Shown here piece after piece: positions 44,701 through 55,315 of a stretch of DNA of 64,000 nt (positions are counted from its first letter, which is position 1; each line of letters begins with the position of its first letter). This stretch comes from Sacculina carcini (taxonomy: Eukaryota > Arthropoda > Thecostraca > Sacculinidae). The stretch lies in contig OU696576.1 in assembly GCA_916048095.2 (NCBI GenBank), positions 1,137,501-1,201,500 of the forward strand, in the 5' to 3' direction. Position numbers and translations under genes: made by a program. The notes below the pieces were generated by a model. It had not been told where the DNA came from and did no database searches. It saw nothing but the letters and a program-made list of their open reading frames with translations.

Positions 44701-47700
44701 GATTTTACGACAATCTAGTTCTCTTTCATTCTCTCTTATTGATAACGCCAGAAAGGCAAGTTGAATACATGAGGCTTTGAATAAATTTATAGGCAGAATG
44801 TCCCGGTGGGCTTTTGATTCGCCGAATAATTGCATGTGGTCAAAGTGAACGCCTGTGTGTTTGTGTCAGTTACGCCGAGTTCGTCTCGGTGGAGGACGTG
44901 AAGTATTTGTTGAAGGTGCCTGAGAGTGTACCCATGCCGGTGGCTGCCATGTTGCCCAGCGGAGGTCTGTGGGCCATGAACACCATGCTGACAGTGCGAC
45001 AACACGTCGAACAATTGCTCAGCGATCGCGACAATAACGGTGTGTGCTCGCTACATTGTGATTATCACAGCGACTCGCTAAACTCGATGACAGAGTGAGC
45101 AAATCATTTGTTCGTGAAGAGTCTTTTAATTTTAATACAACAATCATCCGTTTGAATTTTTTATTATATATGGATGATTAGCTGCAATCAAAAAACATAG
45201 ATTTCTCTAAATATGTTTTAATTAGTAATTGGCAGCATCATAAGTGGTATGCTAAGCAGAAATTTAGTGAAATATTATACGTCTTCATTGCGCACAGTTT
45301 TTCTTACGTTTGCCAAAGTCGCTGTAAATTTGCTAATACTTTATTTTATTGATTAATACATAATGAATGATAACAAGATAACTTTACAGGACAGGAAAAG
45401 AATAATTGATGCGTGTAACAACGAAGGCGACTGGAAGAGAGTGGCTAAAACACTGGGCGTCAATGTGAAGACCGTCTATAACTGGCTGAAAAACAACCAG
45501 GGTTCACCAAAGCGGCGGGGAGGAAACAATGTGAAGAAAAATCCCGAAATAGTCGGAACCGCTGTGACAACCGCTGTGGAGAAGACACCGTCTATCACAC
45601 TGAGTGAGCTACAGGCCATAGTCACAGCCCAGCACGGATGTCGGCTGTGTATAAACACCATTAGGAACTGTTTTGACGGTGAAATGTCTTCCCTCAAGTC
45701 TCTGCGTCCAACTGTAGACAGGATGAACATTGAGGAGAACAAAGCCAAACGAGCTATTTTCATGGAAGAGTGGTTTCGAATTCGCTCCGAAGGGCGTAAT
45801 CTAGTATGGGTAGATGAAACAAACTTCAATATGTATTGTAGAAGAAGTCACGGCAGATCAAAGTACCCGAGCATCAGTAGTGTTGCCTGCAAGCAAAGGC
45901 GCCAACCTACATATAATAGGCGCAATGACAAGCTCAAGAGTCGTTTACATTTCGACAAGACGAGGCTCATTTAAAAAAGACGACTGTGCTGAGTGGTTTG
46001 AATCGCTCATCGAGCAATGTCGGGCGGCCGAATTGCATGACCCAACAATTATCATTGATAATGCACCAGTGCACAACAAGATCTAGGAAATCTTCGAAAA
46101 CAACGCCGATACTCGACTCCTCAGACTGGCTCCGTATTCATACCTCCTGAATCGTATAGAATTACTATGGAGTGCAATGAAAAGCCGGATCAAGCGAAAG
46201 CTGCGCGACAGGATACCTCAGGTGCTCAACATGACTGCTGGTGGTGATAGTGGCCTTTCAATGGCTGAACAAAGAATGCAGCTCTTGGAGAATATTGCGC
46301 TTGAGACCATCGCCGAAATCAACCAGCAGCAGTTGCAGACCTTCACTAACAGAGTGGAAAAATACTATTCCGCTGCGATTAGTCGGGAAGACCTGCTGGA
46401 AGCGTAGTGATGTTTACCTTGTACTTGTTATTGTTTGTTGTGTAAAATATAATTTGAAAAATTGCAAGCAAAAAACCACCTCACTCACAACATTCACTAA
46501 GATGAAAATCAACACAGTGATACAGCTATAATTTGTAGCAACAGTATTCAACAAAAACACTAAGCACGCAAGCTCTTAAGACAGACTGGCGTTGACGCAC
46601 TTTGTCACTTGAAATTAGCGCTCCACTCCCGAACTCTCACCAGTATTTTTCGGGCGCACGCGTTTCTTGGACTAATGCACCTCTATGCACTCTAGTCACG
46701 GTACATGTGCGGATAATCGAGTCGCAGCTCTATGAATTGTAATTACAGTCGGGCCTTGAATTAGCGAACTCGAAGGGACCGATGAAAATTCCCGCTATTG
46801 GGAGGATTCCGCTATTTGGGGGTCCGTTATTTTGAGGATCCATTGTATTCTGCAATAATTGTAGCACCACTGAGCAAATCAACATTGCAAATAGAAATAT
46901 TGACAGAAACTGAATTGCCTCATGCAGTAACAATTTCTGCAATGAAACAAATATTACAATATTTGAAATATCAATTACAATTAAGATTATGCATAAAAGA
47001 TTTCAAATCAATCCCTATATAAGGCAATTTACTGAGATTACATCAGAATCCAAATGAATTCAATCCTAATGAAAATAGATTAGATTAAAACCTGACCTTT
47101 ATCCTCCTTAAACCTCTTAAATTATCCTTCAACCTTTATATTCCCAGTTGATAAAGAGAATGGAAACTATACAACATGTAGTAACAGAATAAGCTTGATG
47201 TTGACTTATGTATAAAAATAATGTACTAGTAAGTAAAGTGTAGAGCAGCGGTTCTTAACCTTTATAAGTCCTGGCACCCCCGCAGTCAGTTATCGTACCC
47301 CCTAGATCCTTGATAGATATACGAACATATAAAAATACAAACGACGTAATAACATATGCATAATGCATATGTTCAACATATAATCCCTTTATAAAAAATT
47401 ACAGGAATCCTCGCATCCCCTAGGATACAGGCTCGCATCCCCTAGTGGTGTGAGAACCCCTGGTGTAGAGGAATTACATTATTTGGGAAAATTAGTCAGG
47501 TGGGCGACATTTATAGTCAATAACGTTTCGCTATGATCCAACAATTAGCTCGTCGTCCGAAGAATGTCTGGTGACGCCTAAGTGTAATGCCATATATGAT
47601 GTAGTAGCTATGATAGTTGTGGTGGATTGGGAGAGGAAACACAATGCATAGAAACAGAGTAGAAGACATGAGTGCATGTCTCTATGTTTGTTGTATGTTG

Positions 47701-48942
47701 TGAAATCGCATGTTGAAGATTTTCTGAATTAGTGTAGCTGAACACCACAAGTGTTGCGCACACATGAATAGATGCAATATTTCGCCGAAAATGACAGGCT
47801 CTTATGCAAGTGATTCCGGGCCTGAAGTTCTCGGAAGATTAGTGATTTAGTGAGGGTAGATATCCATGAAAAGTTAACGGTTGTAAGCAGCCGTCGTTAC
47901 ACACGGAATTAAATATGGTCTTATCATCAATATGCACTTACACCATAGAGCCAATCAGTAACGGCGCCATGGGGAGAGCTTCGAGGGAATGGAGCTCCCC
48001 AAACATGTGCAGTGTCTCCCCTGATACACCCCTCAAATCCTGACCATGAACATTTCGAGTATACTTCCTCATGCTTCGCCAATCCGCCGAATCTTTTCGG
48101 CCCCTCTTCTCAGCCCCCTATCGGAAATGTCCTGGCGTCGCCACTGGATACGATACTCTCCACGCTTGGCAGACACGACGGGCAAGACATATTTGGAAGG
48201 CAAACCTACCTAGAAAGCGTGTACCTATGACTAGCTTAGATTCATTCTCATCATTAATGATAGGCTGACCATACGTCCTCTTTTTCCCGGACTTATCCTT
48301 TTTTGGAGAGCTGCTTGGCCTGTCCGGGTCTCTTTGTAAAATTCTTCAAATGTCCGGGCTTATACAGTTTGACATTAGAAGTCAATTGAAACATTTGATT
48401 AATAAATATGACAATTTTTTCAACAAAAAGGTCCGTTATTTGCGCGTGCACAAATTTTTCCTCTATTTAGAGTTTCCATATATAGTCACCCTAATTCATG
48501 ATTAGACAGCAACTATTGGTTTTAGCGACTTGCTCAAAAGATACTGTACACTGTACAGTAATCTCGACTTGTGAATACGACGAACCGACTAACAGGCTTC
48601 ACTATGTTGTACTGTGCTGGTGATGACATATACAGAGTCGATGTTGTCTGGCACTGAACAATCTCGAGCTGCTGAGGAAATCAACGGCATTGGGACCGGG
48701 GTATTGTACAAGTCCTCCTGTTGGATTTGATATTGTGTTGGCGTCTGAGTTGAGTGTGCTGTGCAGTGTTGCATGATGTGTTTGATATTGTGTAGTGCTG
48801 AATTGCAATCTGGCGAGGTTTCATTGATCGAGTTCTTGATTGATTGAGTCATCATCCTAGCGTTTCTGGTAAATCAGGAGGGTAGGATGATGACCGCATG
48901 TCAACCTGGTCAGATGCATCTTGTCTTCACGCACGCGCGCGC

Positions 48943-48973
<31 letters not shown>

Positions 48974-51900
48974 CATTTGAGTATGTCTGGTTGGTGTTTT
49001 TGGAGAAGCGTGTTGTTTTGTAGTGAATGCATTCATTTGCGTGTATTTGTTGTGTGTGTGAACGTGTTGGCAGAGTCGTTGAACATGTTGCTTGTGGGTA
49101 CTGGCGGGCTGGCTTTATGGGCCATCCGTCTTACCAGCTTCTTCTTCCCGGAATGGCTGAGCAACAATCGCGTCAAGCTAACAGTGGCCGTGCTGCGTGA
49201 TGAAGGACTGCACAGCATCTCCGAGGAACAGCGCCAGCCAAAGTCAGTTAATCACATGAACTCTCCATCAAACAACTGAATAATAAAATATTTCTTATAA
49301 CAGAGATTTTTAACCGGGGTTCTCGCATCCATAGGGTCTAGTTCCTAAGGGGTACAAGAAATTCCGTGAAAAAATAGAGAAAATATATGTTTTTACCCAT
49401 GCTTTATATTTTCCTTGAAAAACGTTCTTTTCAAAGGAACTTTTAGCTGTATGAATGAAGATTGAATTAAGAAGAGTTTGTTAGTACGTCCTTTGTGTTT
49501 TTTCTTTATCGTATAACAATTGAATACTCAGTGGATGCGAGAACTGGCTGCTGATTTGAAAAGGTTTCGAACACTGAAAAAGTTGAGAACCACTGCCCCA
49601 TGACAATGTGAAACCAACGAAAATCTTTGCATAATTGAAATATTAAATCCGCCTGAAGTTTCATTCAATTAGGGTGGCCATACGTTCTCTTTTTGTTTTT
49701 ATAAAATTATTCAAATGCCCGGTGTTTATTAGTATGAGTTGTATATAGTTATGCTCTTCCGTGAGTGTATAATGATTGGCCCGTGCCTAAAAACGTCAAT
49801 TGAAACATTTGGCCTAAATAAGGCCAATATTTCAATAAACTTGTCATTTTTTCAATGAACTTGTCTTTTTCTATAATCTGGTCTTTTTTTCAATAAACTT
49901 GTATTTTTCAGTAAACTTGTTTTTTTCAATACTTGTTTTTTCAATAAACTTGTCTTTTTCAATAAACTTGTCTTTTTCCAATAAACTTGTCTTTTTTCAA
50001 TAAACTTGTCTTTTTTCAATAAACCTGTCCTTTTTGAATAAGCTTGTCTTTTTTCTACAAAATTGTCTTTTTCCAATAAACTTGTCTTTTTTCAAAAAAC
50101 TTGTCTTTTTCAATAAACTTGTCTTTTTCAATAAACTTGTCTTTTTTCAATAAACTTGTCTTTATTCAATAAAGTTGTCTTTTTTCAATGAAAAAGGTCA
50201 ATTTTCGCGCGCACAAATGTCCTCTATTTAGATACTCGGAATATGTGTTGAACATTGAATATTCGTCAGGTTGAACATAGTCCAGTGGAGCGAGGATTGC
50301 TACGAAACCCAGTTGATTGAGAGGACGATCGATTCCTGCCAAGGTCGAGTTGATATTGTCATCGACTTCGCCGCAAATCCTCGATCTCTCAACCGCTCTC
50401 TCAAATGTCTCTCTAAGGTGAGAAATGAGTCCGTTATCTTATAAAATACCAAATGTTTAATGTATTGTTTTAAATACTGACTGAATATTAATATTTTTTA
50501 GGTATTGTTTAAAATTAGTGATGATTAATGTAAATAAAATGTTATGTTTAATGAACAGAAAGTTTTCCTAGTTTTCTTTTTTATTATATAATTTACATTT
50601 TATATTTTTTTCCATTGATTTCTTTGTGTATCTGTATTTTTCTTGTATAATTTTACTTTTACTGTTGTATATTTATGCGATAAAATTCTATTCAAATCAT
50701 ATAATAGAAAACACGTTAAACAATACATAAAGTCATATTGGCTTGCTTATTAGCCATATTAGTTTGTTTTGTGTCTTTTCTGGGCCCAGTTATTAAACAG
50801 TGTATATGGTATTATTACTGTTTTATTATTATTATTTATTTCTGGCAAATCCAGTAGCATGGGAAGAATGCAAGCACTATTATTACCATACAGTGGTTGC
50901 ATATACAGGAAGCTAACCAAAGGATGTAAAGAAAAAGAGAGTTCTAAAAGTTCGAATTTTAGTCAGGAAGATGAAGGCTAATTAAGAAAGAAGCGAAAGA
51001 AATTCACGATGAATGAAAGTATCAAATTTAAAGGTTAAATAAATGGTGTGATATGTCATGTTGTTGTATTGTGTGATATGTCATGTTGTTGTGTTGTGTG
51101 ATATGTCATGATGTTGTGTTGTGTGCAGGGCGGTGTGATTGTTATTGGGTCGGAGACATCACAGCGTCACATGTCGCGCTTTGGGACGGTGGCACGGGAC
51201 AATGATCAGACAATTGTGCCTGTGGAAATGGGCACTCAAGAGCAGCTTCAACGACTGCTATCGCTAGTTGAACACAAACAGGTGTGTCAGTGCGCTTGTG
51301 CCAGAAGTTTATCTCAGTGCTTCACAACCAATTGCCTCCCGTAATTTTATTGAGTACGACAAATTTGCTATTTCTAAGCTTGTCTCCTAATTTAGTTATC
51401 AAATTTCCTTCAAAAAATATGAAAATAGTCAATGAAATAAAGATTTAATCAATTTACATCAAACTTTTTGTTAAAAATTAAAATAAGAAATATTAATTTA
51501 AATCAATATTCAATTCATTTAAATCAATATTCAATTCATTTAAATAAATATTTGATTAATTTATATCAATATTAAATTAATTTAAATAAATATTCAATTA
51601 ATCTATATCAACATTTGCGAAAATATTACGTTAATATCAAGGGAATTTTCCTAAAAATATAGCCTAATCATTAAAAATATTTTAATATAGAAACAAATTT
51701 ACGAAATATGGTAATTTTAAAGTGATCTCATCTATGAGATCACCGGGAGATAATGGGCTAATCTTTTTCAGTGGTCGCATCCTTTCAAATAAGAACTCTT
51801 TTTTTCGCCAGTGACGGCGCAAAGGGGAGGTTGGCGGGCTGGAGCCCCCCATAAATATGCCAAGCCCCCCCAAAAATCATAATCATGGACATTACAATTT

Positions 51901-54900
51901 CTTACCACTGTAAATGAAGTCCTGTAATTTTGGTTCAAGTTCGAGGACTCAATAAGTGTGCCCCAGTCCTTTATAATATTATGTAGTCAGCGTTCCTGTG
52001 TGTGTAGCTCTTCATGCTTCGCCAAGCCCCCACATCGTAATATCTTCTAGCACGATGTTTAGGCGGATTATGCAAACTGTTATGTTAAACAGCAGTAAAT
52101 ATATGGTATACGTAAAGATATACCTTTTCTTTAAATTTCACAGGAATTACCGAAATGTTTAGGAACCAGGTACGCTCCCTTTAGGAACCAGGTTCGCTCC
52201 CTTCAGGAACCAGGTTCTCTCCCTTTAGGAACCAGGTTCTCTCCCTTTAGGAACCAGGTTCTCTCCCTTTAGGAACCAGGTACGCTTCATTCAGGAACCA
52301 GGTTCTCTCCCTTTAGGAACCAGGTTCGCTCCCTTTAGGAACCAGGTTCTCTCCCTTTAGGAACCAGATTCACTCCCTTTAGGAACCAGGCTCGCTCTCT
52401 TTAGGAACCAGGTTCTCTCCCTTTAGGAACCAGGTTCGCTGCCCTCGTTATGAAACTCTGATGTAGATTATGCTGATCCCGCTGTGTTAGTATCTATTTT
52501 ATCTATACAAATTCCTGGGGTATGAGGGTGTATATACCCCCGACAAATTGGCTGGGGTGTGTGAATATGCAATTTTGCCCCCCGAGAATTTGGCTGAGTT
52601 CAGTTTATTGAGTATATTGAGCTATCCGTGGTGTCGATGAAACATTTAGGATCGGCTAAATCCAGCAGTAGCAAATTTGCAAAAAAATTGACGTTATATT
52701 GCCGCGAGCTGTTGTTGACCATGGATGAACCACACAAGGATATTGCAACTAACTTGTATTGACAACACACAATATTCTACATATCTACGCATCTTCCCCA
52801 ACAACGGCTGGTATTTACACAAGAAACTGTAGGACGAACGACAGAAGGACGATCGGTTGAAAGCTCGTATCATAGTCGCGTGCATCTGATACTCCGCGCT
52901 GATCATCATGCACTAATACAGCTCTGGAGATGGCGCTAGTTAGGCGAGGACGAGGACGGTGTCGATGGAGCTGACTTGGTCGCACCGATTTGCGACTGAT
53001 ACCAGCGACAATTCTCGTCCAGCTGGTCTAGAATAGGCTGCAAGTGTGCCGGTGTCAGTAGCTGCGCGAGTGCCTGAAACAGCGGCCGCACAATGTACTG
53101 GATGAAGCCTACCTGAGCGCGTGCCGGATCTAGTGTGCTGCGATCGCACATCGGCGTCACATCGAGTCCCAGTTGACGCTCGCGGTCTCCCTGCCGGAAC
53201 ATCTCGTTCATGATACGCTCGCTCCACTGGCGACACAGCTGCAGCGGCCGGCTCGGGTTGCCCACGTCGACACAGTGCAGCAGCAGCTTGAGCAGACGCA
53301 TTCGCTCGCCGGCGTCGGCCAGAACTTCATCCAGCTGCGAGTCTCCGCCGCTCTCCGTCGACCCAACCGACTGACGCCGCTGTTCGACCATGGAGCGCAG
53401 CTCGGCCACAAGTCCCATGTGACGCGCCATGTCGGTGGCCAGCACCAGTTCGATGGTGTTGCGTCGCACACTGGTCATCTGCGCGCGCTCCAGTGTGGCG
53501 AACATGTTGCAGCCGGGCGCGCGCAACAGCGAGAACGCCACCGACAAGTGGTGGTTCTCGAGCGGCGAGCTGTCGTTGTACACGAGCGCCAGGTGCGACG
53601 CCGTTGTCACCAGAAACTGGTTCGACACGCCCAAGTGGTCGACGTCGTGTATTGCCGCCGCCCACAGCACCGTCAGCTGTTCCAGCGGCGAGAAGCGGGC
53701 GGCCAGCGGTGGCAGTGTTAGCAACGCGTGCAACGCCTGCACCAAATCGGCCGCGTGGATGACGTTGTGGTAGCTGACATCGGTGCGATAGTTGTCCTCC
53801 AGCGTCATCATGTAGGAGAGCAGCGCGCGCTCACACATATTGAGGGCGGCAATCAGGTTTCGCTGGCGCAGTACGCAGTACATGACGCAGGTGAGCGGCC
53901 GACCTTCCGTCAATGCGTCGACGGCGAACACGTCGAACTGCCAGCTGTCCAACTGATCGATGAGGGCCTCCAGTCGTTTTTGGTCGGCGGTGACGGCTCC
54001 GAACCTCGGCAGAGGCTGATCAGCCGCCGGCGACGATATGTGTCCCAGCGAGCGACCCAGCATCCGACCGATACTATTGGCTGCCATGGTGGAGCGGCGC
54101 GCCGGACTCGACACCGAGGTGGCAGCAGAGGTCGGACTGGGTGTAGTCGGGGTGACAGTCGAGGTCGGGTTAGTCGTCGGGTCAGGAGTATGTGTGGGCG
54201 ACGAAGCGACGCCTTGTCTCTCCCTGTCGGCTTCCAGATAGAACGAGAACAGTGTGTTGCGGATGAACTGGGTGACTTCGCGGTCGTCATCCCGCTGCTC
54301 CGACACTAGGTCCAACTCCTCGTCCATCATTCTCTGCAGCATCAGTCGAGACATGTCCGACATGTACCGTTCTGACTTGAATGTCTCCAGTCGACTCACG
54401 CAATTCTGTATTTCGTCCAGACACAATTGCATCGTGTCGAGGGCGGTGGAAGCTTCATTATTCCGGTGGTCGCCGTCCGTCAACTGGCAGTGAACGTCCG
54501 TCAATTGATGATGCACCTCACGCAGTCGCTGGCCCACTCTTGAAATATTCAACGACGAGGCCACCTCCGACGCTGGCCCTACGCACGAGTTGGCACGACG
54601 ACCGCCACGAAAATCACAAGCTTCGTTGAAGCTCACCGAGCCGGGACGTTGCGCACGACTCTCACTGACACCCGGAGTCGAAGTCATTACAAATGCGGAG
54701 AATACGAATAACGACAAACAATTAGCAAATATAGTAATTGATATTTGTTGAAAGAATTACTCGGCAAATTTCTAGACGTGATCAAAAGTTGGTTTTTCAA
54801 ATGACATATTTACAGCGAAATGCGCTGAATCTCGTGATATTCTATTTAGGGCATCCACCGTGCATTATTAAATTATAGCTACCAAATCTATCACTATCAT

Positions 54901-55253
54901 TGTTTTTCATGATTATTGATTATCTCAGCCAGTGATTGTGACATCACGCTTCGCCGATCAAAGCAATCTTCATTCATTTAATGCGAAATTTAAATTTTAC
55001 CGGCCTGCAATGCAAAACTAACTTGAAAATTCATTTGAAAAGTGTATTTTATTTGGAGAGTGCTTTTGCAACAGCATCCGGGCGTCAAAAGACTTCAAAA
55101 TATTGTATTAATTTGCAATTGCTACTGTGCAACCTTGTAAAATGTCGATTTTTATCCGTTCACGTGAAGATTGCATATTGAGTGCAACAGAAACATTGGG
55201 TGCTTTTTTTTCCGTCCTGCAATTGCAATGTCTTTGTTGCATCGGTGTGTATT

Positions 55254-55315
<62 letters not shown>

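Noticed and set aside
50270-50281. TAG at 50280 as the exon 6 acceptor
   Set aside because: It puts the downstream exon in a frame with an early stop; CAG at 50269 keeps the frame and the expected Rossmann sequence.
53173-54629. Plus-strand frames of 80-190 residues over the PDE-like gene
   Set aside because: Shadows of a GC-rich coding frame on the other strand; no motifs, and the antisense frame has a full set of PDE signatures.
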